The position numbers were made by a program, and so were the translations under genes. Source: Corbicula japonica (taxonomy: Eukaryota; Mollusca; Bivalvia; Venerida; Cyrenidae). From it: a stretch of 64,000 bases of DNA. This document shows positions 1 through 12,571 of this stretch, in pieces. The stretch covers positions 5,580,001 to 5,644,000 of the forward strand of contig JAZAYU010000005.1 of NCBI GenBank assembly GCA_038501625.1. Direction: 5' to 3'. Numbering within the stretch: the first letter of the stretch is position 1; each line of letters opens with the position of its first letter. The notes beneath the pieces are model-generated. The model was not told the DNA's origin, made no database searches, and was given only the letters and a program-made list of their open reading frames with translations.

Positions 1-720
1 TGACTAATAACACCAAGATCAAAATCGTATAGGCCTTAAATTATTGTAATGGAATTAAAGACCGTATATCTAGTTTGTTTAGATGCTTGCAGAAATTTTA
101 ATTATTTTATGACACAAACTCCGACATTTTACGAACGTAAATGTAAAATAAATATTAAACCACTAACCATCATGAACATATTCCATAATTTATAAATTAA
201 ATCCTAATTTGTCTCCAGTGTAATATTTCAGTATTGTTGCATCATCAACCAACTTAAACCAGCTATAGAAATGACAAATGTCACGTACACACTTCTTGTA
301 GATCAAACGATTTCATAGCAGAGCCGACAAAACATCACAGTCTCTATACCAGCCGACATTTTTCTTTGAAGTCGCATTTCACTGACAGATATTATCGCTG
401 TTTACCTCTAGTCAAAAATACTACCTCTATGAAATTAACAGGAAGGCAGATCAAAGCAAAATGTACATCAATGAACTACCGACAGGTTTTAAAACATGAC
501 TAGGAATAATTTTTTGTTTCTTTCTGAATTGTGCGGATTATGTGATAATTATAGAGACAATCGAATTTAGTAATGGATCAATGATAAAATTAAACAGTAA
601 GTATGCATTCACATGTTTGCCCCGGGCTGTTAAAGTGTTATCTGTCACTGGGAAAGGTGTTAAAACACGTTTGTTTTAGGGGAAAATGTGTGCGTCATTT
701 GTGTACATGTTACAATTGTG
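1..720. other. No gene recognised
   Basis: AT-rich DNA with no supported coding or repeat structure visible by eye. Confidence 0.5.
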
Positions 721-729
721 ACATTCGGT

Positions 730-865
730 TTCGATCTTTTTTACCACCCAAGAAGAATGAACAAACATATACATTGTATATGTACAAAAAATTGGGATCC
801 ACGGACCAAGCGCGATATATTGGATATCGCGATATAACGGATCGCGATATAACGGAGTTGCAGTG
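730..865 (-). mobile_element. Fragment of the CACTGCAACTCC element
   Basis: Inverted copy of the terminal ~135 bp of the 932-bp element at 57507-58438. It ends GGAGTTGCAGTG followed by TA at 866-867. Confidence 0.8.
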
Positions 866-867
866 TA

Positions 868-1152
868 TTAGGTCCGTGCCGATGACAAGATGAGCAGAAC
901 AGCTCAACACATTCTCTGAATTGTCAAGCTAAAAAGCAATTATATAAATAATTTTTACAAACAAAACCCACAAAATTACCAAATTCTCTCGCCCAAATGT
1001 TGGATGTATACATCAAGCAATGAATGATACATTAAGCAATCAATGTTAACAGAACATTTTCTTTGAGGGATCGAGAGAATTCCAAACAAATCAAAGTGAT
1101 CGGAACTAATGAATGCTGGATGATCATTGAAAATATTTTTAACTGTAAATAT
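868..1152. other. No gene recognised
   Basis: AT-rich, no recognisable feature. Confidence 0.4.
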
Positions 1153-1262
1153 TCCAACTATCTCAAATATCTGATTGGCTGCAATCAAGACATGTCTCCA
1201 TTTCAGCCAATCAGATTCTTGAGCTTTGAGTCTAGTCACCATTCTCAGTTTTATAATCTTGG
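1153..1262. mobile_element. Fold-back element, decayed
   Basis: Shares CTGATTGGCTG / CAGCCAATCAGA arms and the outer CTCAGTTTTATAA end with the better copies at 30970, 35791 and 35985. Confidence 0.6.
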
Positions 1263-2009
1263 GACAGAGAGCACAGACAACAGACCTAACATGTGACAGA
1301 CACAGACATAACATACAACCTACACATAATCACAGACATTGACAGACACCAAGGCAATGATTGCAGGTAACAGGTCACTTTGGTGAAAAAGAAAAGTAGT
1401 ATTACAATGTCTTGTTTAAAGCTTGTGAAAACATTCTGGACAAAACTGATTACAATAGCTCCCCTTGATCCTTCAGCTCAGGTGAGCTCAACGTTACAGT
1501 TTATTCATAAAGTAATCTCAGTCTAACAAAATTTATACATAGTGCAACATATATAAAATCATGTGAAGTAGTCATCTTGAAATCCAAATGGCAAGTTTTA
1601 AATTACATGTATTTGTAGTATCAAGGTGGCATATAAACTTCCAAGAACATTTTAACAAGAACATAAATTCACTTTCTTTTTTCTCGTAAGATCTATACAT
1701 GTATACCTTTTCTTTATGAAATTCCCTTTGCTTTTAATTCAGCATTTTCCCTTGCAACAATCATACAAAGCTTGAACTGTTGTGCCTGTTAAATTATATC
1801 GCTGTATAAAGCATTACCACTGAAATTTTAATATACCCTTTCATTACAAATTTGATTTTATTTCTCTAAAAGATGTTTTTAGTTGCACTTTAGGGTGTGT
1901 ACCCTTATTCATATACATACTTTTGTAGATGATCACTTCACATGTTTTATATTATTATTTTATATAAAGTAGTTATATATTGTACAAAGTGGCTTATAAA
2001 TTTGTTATT
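1263..2009. other. No gene recognised
   Basis: AT-rich DNA without a supported ORF or repeat. Confidence 0.4.
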
Positions 2010-2247
2010 AACCCTTCTTCCATATACATGCCTTTTTTGTGTGGGCAAACAGTGTAGATCCAGACCAGCCGGCACATTTGATCCGTCTAATCAGGATCTG
2101 CACTGTTTGCTTTTTGGTCAGAAATAACCTAATAAATAAAAAAGAATACAGTGCAGATCCAGATCAGACAGCACATCTGTTCCAGCTGATCTGGATCTAC
2201 ACTCATCACAAATGAGATAAAATGCATATATATGGAGTAAAGGATTA
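2010..2247. mobile_element. TTAA double-hairpin MITE copy
   Basis: Left end AACCCTTCTTCCAT, right end TATGGAGTAAAGGATT, two GATC-rich hairpins joined by an RTTATTTCTGACCAAAA-type spacer (here inverted). Confidence 0.85.
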
Positions 2248-2300
2248 ACAGATATGATCAGAATACTGTGAAATAATTACTATTTGTAGGGGATTACCTA

Positions 2301-2473
2301 GTGAAACCCCTCTATAATGGACACCCTAAAGGACTGAGGGCAAGTGTCCTTAATAGCGGGTTGTCCTTTATTGTGAGTTTAAATCAAGAAGAGAACATGT
2401 CTGTTCTTTAAAAAATCGCCCATAATACCAGTGTGCCCGTAATATCGAGTGTCTGTAATGAGGGGTTTTACTG
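2301..2473. mobile_element. Mariner-like MITE, GTGAAACCCCTC ends
   Basis: Terminal inverted repeats GTGAAACCCCTCTATAATGG and its complement near GTAATGAGGGGTTTTACTG, flanked by TA on both sides. It is ~173 bp with no transposase. Confidence 0.7.
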
Positions 2474-2489
2474 TATTTCGAATGTATTA

Positions 2490-2556
2490 GTCAAATCAGA
2501 TCAGCCGGCACATCTCCTCAATATCATCAGGGTCTACACTGTTTGATATTCTGTTT
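2490..2556. mobile_element. Double-hairpin MITE remnant (one arm)
   Basis: Retains AGATCAGCCGGCACATC and ATCAGGGTCTACACTGTTTG only. Confidence 0.6.
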
Positions 2557-2940
2557 CTAAATTCTGGTAATAAATTTCATGAAATCTTTAAAAATTAAAA
2601 CTGCTCACTGAACCAATTGACTGACCCAAATAGACAAGCAGTTGAGTCTATTACATAAATCAGAAGGTATAGGGTTCATTTCCTAGGTAGCTTTCAAGAC
2701 TGGACAGAATGTGATATAGATTGTTCCTACATAATTTAAGTCATTTTCTTTACATCATTTTTAATCAAAATGGTTGATATGGTTTTGATTTTAGACAATA
2801 AATACAACACTGAAACCCAGATAAAGGCCCAAATTTTTGTAAAATCAGATCATTTTTACTGTATGATCAATAAATTCTAATAAACTAGTTTGAAGGATTT
2901 TTAGGATACTATAAATCCTCAATTATCATACAATTTATTT

Positions 2941-4450
2941 GCTATCAGCTAACAATACCTATTTCCCAAAGCTTCCCACTCAAGTTTGAAGTTTAAGGAA
3001 AATATCACATTTCTCCCTAATGATAAAATATCCTATTTCTAAAGCTTTCATTTTGGCCCAGGATTGGTTTCAAAATCAAGACTGAATGCTGCGCAAACAG
3101 ATAAATTTGTAAAATAATTTGACAATTTAAAACTAATTAATTTTTTGAATATTTTCATATCTAGGTCTGCTAAAGAGTTATCCTCTGTAGTCCACGGGCC
3201 AGTAACACTTGCGAAGCCAACCTTCCTCCGTTGCCGTCATTGGAAAAGTCGCCGCAACTTCAACCGACTAGTTCAAAATCTGGGTACATACAGATCGGAT
3301 GTAACAGACATAGATAATCATCTTGACATTTTGCATTTGTTTTTAAGAGATTTGAAATATCTAGGTCCATTATTTTTGGTTTCCTCTGTAGTCCACGGGC
3401 CAGTAACAGTTGCGAAGCCAACCCTCCTCCGTTGCCGTCATTGGATAGGTTGCCGCAACATCAACCAACTAGTTCAAAATCTGGGTACATACAGATCGAG
3501 AGTAATGGACATAGAATATTTTTCACATTGAACTTTCTATTGTTAAAACAGGAGCAATTAATTCTAATATTTTTATTATCTGTCTGCTAACAACTACTAT
3601 TTCCCAAAACTAACTGCCCACTTTCAAGATGGAAGTTTAAGGAAAGTATCACATTTCTCCCTAATGATAAAACATCTGTTTTTCCCAAAGCTAACTTCTC
3701 ACTCAAGTTTTAAGTTAAAGGAATGTATAACATTTCGCCCTAATGATAAAATATCCTATTTTCTAAAGCTTTTATTTTGGCTTAGGATAGGTTTCAAAAA
3801 CAAGACTGAATGCTGTGCAAACAGATAAATTTAAAAAAAAAATTTACAATTTAAAACTAATTAAGTTTTTGAATATTTTCATATCTAGGTCTGCTTAAAG
3901 AAATATCCTCTGTAGTCCACGGGCCAGTAACACTTGCGAAGCCAACTCTCCTCCGTTGCCGTCATTGGAAAAGTCGCCGCAACTTCAACCGACTTGTTCA
4001 AAATCTGGGTACATACAGATCGGATGTAACAGACATAGATAATCATCTTGACATTTTGCAATTTTTAAAGAGATTTGAAATATCTAGGTCCATTATTTTT
4101 GGTCTCCTCTGTAGTCCACTGGCCAGTAACAGTTGCGAAGCCAACCCTCCTCCGTTGCTGTCATTGGATAGGTCGCCGCAACATCAACTGACAAGTTCAA
4201 AATCTGGGTACATACAGATCGAGAGTAATGGACATAGAATATTTTTCATATCCAACTTTCTATTGTTAAACCAGGAGCAATTAATTCTCATATTTTTATT
4301 ATCTGTCTGCTAGCAACCACTATTTCCCAAAGCTACATTCCCGCTTTCAAATGTAAGTTTAAGGAAGTATCGCATTTGTCCCTTATGATAAATATCCTAT
4401 TTCTCAAGCTTTTATTTTGGCCCAGGATTGGTGTCAAATGACTAGTTAAC
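2941..4450 (+). repeat. Tandem duplication (~0.73 kb unit) with inner repeats
   Basis: A block starting with a CTAATGATAAAATATCCTAT segment recurs ~726 bp later and partially a third time. Inside each unit a GC-richer ~85-bp segment (TCCTCTGTAGTCCACGGGCC ... GTCATTGG) occurs twice, so four copies start near 3180, 3383, 3906 and 4106. Frames through it are not conserved between copies, so no gene is called. Confidence 0.8.
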
Positions 4451-4734
4451 AGACATAGAAAACAAATTTGGTACATACAGATTAGAAAGAATGTTTGCCA
4501 AGAATCATGGGCGAGAACTTTACCTTATTTGTGAAGTTAAAATAAATCCTTAAGGATGCAAGTGCTGTAAAATTTATGACAACTAGCTATGACAGTTTCA
4601 ATGTAATATGGATTTTGAAAAGAGAGCAGCGAAGTGAGCGAAACCATAAAAATGAATCCCCCACAAATAGTAATGAATTCACAGTATTTATCACTGATCC
4701 TTGCATCAGTTTGTAAGAATCGCATAATTTTGTC

Positions 4735-4862
4735 ACAGAATCATACATCAGTTTGTCATGTAATCACACATCAGTTTGTCATAGAATCATACATCAGTTT
4801 GTCATGGAATCACACATCAGTTTGTCACGGAATCACACATCAGTTTGTCAAGGAATCATAAT
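4735..4862 (+). repeat. 23-bp minisatellite
   Basis: About five copies of CATCAGTTTGTCATGGAATC plus three bases, with single-base differences. Confidence 0.85.
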
Positions 4863-5120
4863 CATGTCTTTAGCCAAAGTTGTTCATCAGTTTTTATGAA
4901 ATAAACAGTCAAAGTGGCTGACCAAGAAAGCCACTCTCCAGTGAAAGGATGACCCTCTTCCATGGACAGGAACTGCTTTCAGCTGACCTAAAACAACAAA
5001 CATTAATTATATCAAGAATTCATGATTAGTGGAAAATCATTTTTGGTGCAGATTAAATTGTACTTTGCAATCTATTCAAATACACAGCAGAAAAAGACTG
5101 AAAACTAATTTTAAGCAAGT

Positions 5121-5735
5121 CCTTCCTCTACCTCAAGATGCAAGTCCTTCCTCTACCTCAAGATGCAAGTCCTTCCTCTACCTCAAGATGCAAGTCCATT
5201 CTCTACCTCAAGATGCAAGTCCTTCCTCTACTTTAAGATGCAAGTCCTTCCTCTACCCCGAGATGCAAGTCCTTCCTCTTCCACATGATGCAAGTCCTTC
5301 CTCTACCTCAAGATGCAAGTCCATTCTCTACCTCAAGCTGCAAGTCCTTCCTCTACCTTAAGATGCAAGTCCTTCCTCTACCTCAAGATGCAAGTCCTTC
5401 CTCTACATCAAGATGCAAGTCCTTCCTCTACCTCAAGATGCAAGTCCTTCCTCTACCTCAAGATGCAAGTCCATTCTCTACCTCAAGATGCAAGTCCTTC
5501 CTCTACCTTAAGATGCAAGTCCTTTGTCTACCTCAAGATGCAAGTCCTTCCTCTACTTTAAGATGCAAGTCCTTCCTCTACTTTAAGATGCAAGTCCTTC
5601 CTCTACCCCGTGATGCAAGTCCTTCCTCTTCCACATGATGCAAGTCCATTCTCTACCTCAAGATGCAAGTCCATTCTCTACCTCAAGATGCAAAAGTCTT
5701 TCTTCTACCTCAAGATACAAGTCTTTCTATGTTTA
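5121..5735 (+). repeat. 25-bp minisatellite
   Basis: About 24 copies of CCTTCCTCTACCTCAAGATG-CAAGT. The overlapping reading frames here are caused by the 75-bp (3 x 25) recurrence of the same codons. Confidence 0.93.
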
Positions 5736-5837
5736 TTTTTGTTAACATTTGTCATATTCAAGTTAATAGTTGTTATATACCTGAGCTTAAGATATAACTG
5801 AATACAGGATACCATATTTATATCTTTAGCTTCTGAT

Positions 5838-5912
5838 TGGTCAGTCTGGAGAATGAGCTCAGTATCAACCAATCAGCTGCTCAGAATTTTAGACTGGTTA
5901 CAGTCGAAACCC
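5838..5912. mobile_element. Fold-back element, decayed
   Basis: CTTCTGATTGGTCAG ... CAACCAATCAGCTGCTCAG arms, related to the fold-back family at 35791. Confidence 0.55.
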
Positions 5913-6138
5913 AAGGTCATGAAAAGGGAATAGTTAAACCTTCAGTCATGCAATTTTTATTTTGTAATTTCATTTATCATATTTGAGACTGTGCAAGCAT
6001 ATTTTTACCTCAGAGTAACTGGTAAATTTTGCAGGAATGACATCAGTAAACTTGGTCACCACCAGTGAAACCAGTAAGTGTATTTCAGACAGTCAGTCAT
6101 CTCACCTATTTTTATGCTTTTTATCTTCGTAAACACTT

Positions 6139-6377
6139 AACCCTTTCCTCCATAGATACACCTTTATTGATAGGGCGAACAGTTTACATCCAGATCAGTT
6201 GGCACATCCGTGCTGTCTGATCAGGATCTAAACTGTTTGCTATTAGATTCATTAGGTTATTTATGACCAAAATGTGACCAGTGCAGATCCTGATCAGAGG
6301 GCACAGATGTGCTGGCTGATCTGGATCTACACTGATCGCACATGCATAAAAATGCATATAATATGGAGGAAAGGGTT
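6139..6377. mobile_element. TTAA double-hairpin MITE copy
   Basis: Complete: TTAACCCTTTCCTCCATAGA to ATGGAGGAAAGGGTTTA. Both hairpins are recognisable. Confidence 0.93.
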
Positions 6378-6417
6378 TAGATGCAGACATTTAAAACAGA
6401 CTTTGAAAATATACAAA

Positions 6418-6692
6418 ACTAGATGACTCCTCGGACACTGACGCCCCCACTTCTTTAACAACATTTGTAATAACAAAGGGCCATAACTCTGGTACAAATG
6501 GTAGCAAGAAAAAAAAATTGTACAATCATCTACACATCCTGCTTGATTATCTGTGCAAGTTTGAAAGAAATATGTTCAATACTCAATAGGTAAGGATTTG
6601 CTGCCACAAGACCTGGGAGACATAACTATGTATGGATGGACTGACGTACGGATGAGTGCAACTCCATATGCCTCCCACTTCATGGGAGCATA
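6418..6692 (+). mobile_element. Hairpin-ended non-autonomous element (GCATAAAA family)
   Basis: Begins ACTAGATGACTCCTCGGACA, ends in the hairpin CTCCCA-CTTCA-TGGGAG followed by CATAAAA. Shares an internal CATCCTGCTTGATTATCTGT segment with copies at 9797, 25800 and 54234. Confidence 0.8.
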
Positions 6693-6919
6693 AAAAAAGA
6701 AATTTCTACCTCAACAGCCTTTATGACAGTAACAGTCCGGTGTTTTCCCACATCTACGGATCTGGTCAGCATCAGCCAACATCAAGCCAGCTGTAAAATT
6801 GTAAATGAAAGCATTAAAAATGGAGAATCTAACCAAGTTTTAATTTCATACAAGTTTCGAAAAAAATGGAAGCACAACCCTCAATTAAACTTAATAATTA
6901 ATTTTAAAATTAATTTTTT

Positions 6920-7158
6920 AACCCTTTCCTCCATAGATACACCTTTATTGCATGGACGAACAGTTAAGATCCAGATCAGCCGGCACATCCATGCCGTCTG
7001 ATCAGGATCTGCACTTGCCGCATTTTGGTCAGAAATAACCTAATGAATCAAAAAGCGAACAGTTTAGATCCTGATCAGACGGCACAGATGTGCCGGCTGA
7101 TCTGGATCTAAACTGTTTACCCATGCAATAAAAGGTGTATCTATGGAGGAAAGGGTTA
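6920..7158. mobile_element. TTAA double-hairpin MITE copy
   Basis: Complete, flanked by TTAA on both sides; GCCGGCACATC and GATGTGCCGGC arms are well preserved. Confidence 0.93.
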
Positions 7159-7777
7159 ATAAGTTTTGTTTGAAATAATGAAAGGTCCTTTTTATAACAT
7201 GCATCAAATTTTAAAAAAAGGACTTAAATAATTTTTTTGTAAGTTAAGATGGTGATCAATAATAAAATCTTTGAATTGAATTTATGCTTTGTAGGTAAAG
7301 CTACCAACATAAACAATCTAAGTTAACATGTTTTTGGAAGAGTTACGGGTCTTGTTGTAAAAGACTTAAAAGACTGAAAACCATTTAAGTTTGAATTTAA
7401 TCACTCAAGTAATATTAAAAATATAGGCCAAAAACTGTAGTCTTGGCCTAAAAGTGAGTAAAAGGGGCTAATACCTTAAAATTCCCTTTAAATGCTCCTT
7501 CCCTAATAAATGCCCCTATGTCATGTTTTAGGGGAAAAAAATAGAAAATCCATATTTACTATACAATATTCTTCAGAATCTTATCTGAAAATAAAAAAAA
7601 TTAATATAAATGATATGCACATCACTTTAAAAAAATTTAATAGACCTGTGGGCATTTTAAAAAATTTGTACGGTAGGTGAAAGAGTTTCGTCATCTAAGT
7701 GTAATAACTGCAAATCCTAATTTCAATGGCACTTGTTCTGTTTTTGCACTAAGGTTATGACCTGTGTTATCCTTATT
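7159..7777. other. No gene recognised
   Basis: AT-rich DNA, no supported ORF. Confidence 0.4.
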
Positions 7778-7998
7778 AACCCTTTCCTTGCTAGGGCAAA
7801 CAGTTTAGATCCAGATCTGCCAGCACATCCATGCCATCTGATCAGGATCTAAACTGTTCGCTCTTTGATTTGTTGGGTTATTTCTGACCTAAATGAAACC
7901 AGTGCAGATCCAGATCAGACGGCATAGATGTGCTGGCTGACCTGGATCTACACTGGTCACACATGAATAAAAAGGTGTATATATGGAGGAAAGGGTTA
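7778..7998. mobile_element. TTAA double-hairpin MITE copy, left end shortened
   Basis: TTAACCCTTTCCTTGCTAGGG to GGAGGAAAGGGTTAA. About 18 bp of the left terminal segment is missing, but both hairpins remain. Confidence 0.9.
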
Positions 7999-8040
7999 AG
8001 CTAAGATGTTGGACATCTTCAGTGTAATGTGGGAAACAGA

Positions 8041-9068
8041 AAAAATACACATAAAGACCTCCCTAAATTACAATATAAACCAACTGCATGAGAACAGTAA
8101 AACCCAACATAAAGACCTCCCTAAATTTCAATATAAACCAACTGCATGAGAACAGTAAAACCCAACATAAAGACCTCCCTAAATTTCAATATAAACCAAC
8201 TGCATGAGAACAGTAAAACCCAACATAAAGACCTCCCTAAATTTCAATATAAACCAACTGCATGAGAACAGTAAAACCCAACATAAAGACCTCCCTAAAT
8301 TTCAATATAAACCAACTGCATGAGAACAGTAAAACCCAACATAAAGACCTCCCTAAATTTCAATATAAACCAACTGCATGAGAACAGTAAAACCCAACAT
8401 AAAGACCTCCCTAAATTTCAATATAAACCAACTGCATGAGAACAGTAAAACCCAACATAAAGACCTCCCTAAATTTCAATATAAACCAACTGCATGAGAA
8501 CAGTAAAACCCAACATAAAGACCTCCCTAAATTTCAATATAAACCAACTGCATGAGAACAGTAAAACCCAACATAAAGACCTCCCTAAATTTCAATATAA
8601 ACCAACTGCATGAGAACAGCAAAACCCCACATAAAGACCTCCCTAAATTACAATATAAACCAACTGCATGAGAACAGCAAAACCCCACATAAAGACCTCC
8701 CTAAATTTCAATATAAACCATCTGCATGAGAACAGTAAAACCCAACATAAAGACCTCCCTAAATTTCAATATAAACCAACTGCATGAGAACATTAAAACC
8801 CAACATAAAGACCTCCCTAAATTTCAATATAAACCAACTGCATGAGAACAGTAAAACCCAACAAAGACCTCCCTAAATTTCAATATAAACCAACTGCATG
8901 AGAACAGTAAAACCCAACATAAAGACCTCCCTAAATTTCAATACAAACCAACTGCATGAGAACAGTAAAACCCAACATAAAGACCTCCCTAAATTTCAAT
9001 ATAAACCAACTGCATAAGAACAGTAAAACGCCACATACAGACAATCTTTAATTTCAATATAAACCAAC
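8041..9068 (+). repeat. 58-bp minisatellite
   Basis: About 18 copies of a 58-bp unit (CATAAAGACCTCCCTAAATT ... GAGAACAGTAAAACCCAA). Units from 8108 to about 8620 are almost identical, a sign of recent expansion. 58 is not a multiple of three and stops occur in all frames. Confidence 0.96.
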
Positions 9069-9795
9069 TGCATGAGAACAGTAAAACCCCTATTGAAGAC
9101 CACCATTAATTTCAATACCAACTTCATAAGAACAGTAAAACGCCTAATGAAGACCACCCTTTATTTCAATACCAACTTCATAAGAACAGTAAAACCCCTA
9201 ATGAAGACCACCCTTAATTTCAATACCAACTTCATAAGAACAGTAAAACCCCTAATGAAAACCACCCTTAATTTCATTACCAACTTCATAAGAACAGTAA
9301 AACCCCTAATGAAGACCACCCTTAATTTCAATACCAACTTCATAAGAACAGTAAAAGCCCTAATGAAGACCACCCTTAATTTCAATACCAACTTCATAAG
9401 AACAGTAAAACCCCTAATGAAAACCACCCTTAATTTCATTACCAACTTCATAAGAACAGTAAAATGCCTAATGAAGACCACCCTTAATTTCAATACCAAC
9501 TTCATAAGAACAGTAAAACCCCTAATGAAGACCACCCTTAATTTCAATACCAACTTCATAAGAACAGTAAAACCCCTAATGAAGACCACCCTTAATTTCA
9601 ATACTAACTTCATAAGAACAGTAAAACCCCTAATGAAGACCACCATTAATTTCAATACCAACTTCATAAGAACAGTAAAACCCCTAATGAAGACCACCCT
9701 TGATTTCAATACCAACTTCATAAGAACAGTAAAACCCCTAATGAAGACCACCCTTAATTTCAATACTAACTTCATAAGAACAGTAAAACCCCACT
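9069..9795 (+). repeat. 54-bp minisatellite derived from the 58-bp unit
   Basis: About 13 units of 54 bp (AGAACAGTAAAACCCCTAAT ... CAATACCAACTTCAT), 4 bp shorter than the units before. Because 54 is 18 codons, both strands stay open, giving spurious 278- and 204-codon frames. Confidence 0.95.
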
Positions 9796-9796
9796 T

Positions 9797-10180
9797 AACT
9801 AGATTCTGTCCTCATGACACTGCTGCAACAACATTTGTAACAAAATTGTTTTTCAGGTATAAATATCATGACAAGCAAATGAGGAGTAAGTGCCACAAAG
9901 TTTTATGACTTACATAAACTCTTGTAAAAATGGTTGCAAGACAAATTCTTTTACAACATCTACACATTTTGTCTGTGCAAGTTTGAAAGAAATCCACCAA
10001 ATAGTAAATAGTTAATAGAAGTTCATGCCAAAAAATTTTATTACTGAAATTAACAAAGGGCCATTACTCTGGTAAAAAATATTTGGAGGTAAAAATCTCT
10101 TCTAAATGATCATCTAAACATCCTGCTTGATCATCTGTGCAGGTTTGAAAGTAATCCAACTTAAAGTAAATCGGTTGATC
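9797..10180 (+). mobile_element. GCATAAAA-family element, left part (split by the LTR element)
   Basis: Starts ACTAGATTCTGTCCTCATGA and is collinear with the copy at 54234 up to the GATC at 10177; the rest continues at 19253. Confidence 0.8.
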
Positions 10181-10958
10181 TGTGACCGTTGGTCGGTGGC
10201 CACTAGACGAATGTCCAAGCTTATTAAGTCTATTTGGGGGGGGGAACTGGCTCAAGCGGCGCAGCCACCGTTTGGGTCTCTTGGTCACGAGCTCAATCCT
10301 GTCCCCAACTATTTACTGGGAACAGGTGAATCAGAATCATAACTCCATTTGTAAGTTCTAAATTCCTTTTTAATTCTGGTGGACTTATCAATATTCAAAG
10401 TTATTATAATATAAAATTTCCAATGTAACACAATGATGAACACATCTAAAACAAGCACCAAATTCACAATGAAGGCGTTTGTATGACTTTACTTGTCGAA
10501 AACTTTCTTAAGACTGAAGATACATTCTAAAATTGATATTAAGGTTTTCTTAGACAAATCCCTAAAACATAAATTAACCAATGAAAATTTAAAAGAAAGT
10601 AACGTATTATCCAATGAAAAGTTATGTTACAACAAAGTGAAACCCTTAGCTCAATTTGGAGAGTTTACTTAACAATTTCTTAAGGCTTCACACTTAATCA
10701 ACAAAATATGCAGAATTGTTTATACAGCAAAGACTAAGTGCAAGCTGCTAAAATCCTAAGCAGCTTGACTTATTTAAATCTTCTTTGATAAGATGTTAAC
10801 TTAAAAACATTTAATACCTTACTTAAATTAAGATGTTAAGTAACAAATTTCAAAATAGCTAAAATCAATGAATAAGAATTTCTATATTTTAAAATTTAAA
10901 ATAATTAAATTTCAAAATTATGCAATAAAGAGTTTATTGCCTGAAATACTTGGTTACA
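10181..10958 (-). repeat. 3' LTR of the Ty3/Gypsy element
   Basis: 778 bp, same ends as the right-hand copy. The plus strand starts TGTGACCGTTGG and ends CTTGGTTACA. Confidence 0.95.
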
Positions 10959-10972
10959 CTTTACCTCTCCTT
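10959..10972 (-). other. Polypurine tract candidate
   Basis: Minus strand AAGGAGAGGTAAAG directly abuts the 3' LTR. It is purine-only except for one T, as expected for the plus-strand primer of reverse transcription. Confidence 0.7.
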
Positions 10973-12571
10973 GAAAAAATGATTGTCCTCAATCATGAAA
11001 TATATATATATTTTGACATTTGTTAAAACATAATGCAATAGAAATAACACAAACATTCAGATACAATCCATTCAGTTTTGCCGGCCTAATACACACACAA
11101 ACATACATGATAGATTCATACATTATATATAATTTTATGTTGTTGTTTTTTTTACATTTTTTTTATGACTTTGCTGTTTATTTACAAAGTTAGCACTAAT
11201 TCAAAGTCTTCTTTTCTTTAGGATATGCAATTAATATCATATGGTAATATCTTTTAAGTTATATACAAGAGCTCTATAATATTGATATGATATGATCATG
11301 AAGAAATAGCATTTAACTTTTCATCTTCTATAAGATGACTGTATATCTTGTCTGATAAAAGTACATTTCAGTAGAAAACATTGTTAATGTCTGAATTGAG
11401 ACAAAATAATAACACAATAATAAAGTTAAAATGCAACAACAATTTCATAGAATTGCAGTCTTCATAACACATATATTTGTATACTTGCTGGCTTTATCTT
11501 AAGTATGGAATGTAACTTAAACTAATAAGCCTTGTGATTATTTAATCACAAATAATTATTCATATGCTTGATGCAACTGTATCTATGGTTAGATCTGTAG
11601 TATAACGTTATTAAACTGTCATTTGATCTACCACAAGAGTATAGTTTTATGCTTCTTTGGCACTGTAGTTTTATTCATATGCATTTTTGCATTTGGTGAT
11701 GAAACTGTCCGATGTGACTGACTTAAGTATGTCATGTGACTTTAAAGTCTTCAGTCACATTAAGTATAGTTTTGTGTGAATCACTTTGTTCACTACACTT
11801 TTCCACTATATTTTTATGTATCATATTTAAGATTTGTTTTGTGTCCGACATTCAGTATGTAATATAACTTGAATATTGTCTTCACAAGCGAATATAATTT
11901 TCTTCAAATCTGAAGAATTCTCATAAATATTTATTCGAGTAGGACGTTAAGTATGGGAATGTAACATTTTTCATCTGTCCTCCCGTGTTCTAAGTTAACA
12001 CTTTTCTGTAAAATGTCACAAATTTCTGTGCTTCAATAATTATTCAATTTTCACATTTATGTGCTTTAATTTCATTTTATTCACTTTTTCTGCTAAATGT
12101 CACAAATTTCTGTGCTTCAATAATTATTCATTTTTCTTGTAAAATGTCACATTTATGTGCTTTGATTTTATTTAATTCACACTTGTATTATGGTAATGTG
12201 AAATATTCAACATTTAGTGGGACATTGTTCCACCCAATTGAAAACAGTTGTATTTGAATTATATACTTTCATAATCAAATATTTTGTCATGAACAGCAAT
12301 CATATTTTTTTTTAAAGTCTTTTGTTTAAACACAAGTTACAGATTCCACTTTAAAGGAAAACCAATGTTTCTTTAAATAAATAAAATTGTAATATTTACT
12401 GTGCAAAACACTATTACTTGTTTACAACAAATAAAATCTGCAAAAATTGACAACCTTAAGTGTGTGCTGAAATACAGACCTGAACAAATAATATTTTTCT
12501 GCTAGATCTAGATCTAAAGTAAGCATGTTAATCTGTAAGCTCAAAACAAAAATTTAACTTGTAATACCAGT
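10973..12571 (-). other. Noncoding 3' region of the retrotransposon
   Basis: 1.6 kb between the pol stop and the polypurine tract. It is AT-rich with no env-like or other ORF. Short internal duplications occur around 12005-12170 (AAAATGTCACAAATTTCTGTG-like segments). Confidence 0.6.

Noticed and set aside
3145..4313. Possible duplicated exons in the GC-richer 85-bp segments
   Set aside because: No consistent frame, splice sites or conserved peptide among the four copies.
5029..5801. Overlapping frames of 110, 117, 82 and 63 codons
   Set aside because: By-product of the 25-bp minisatellite; the same peptide recurs every 75 bp in all three frames.
8041..9068. CRISPR-like regular array
   Set aside because: The whole 58-bp unit is conserved with no variable spacers, in eukaryotic DNA.
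9072..9908. 278-codon plus-strand and 204-codon minus-strand frames
   Set aside because: Both arise from a 54-bp tandem repeat that stays open in any frame lacking a stop in the unit; there is no codon-like variation.
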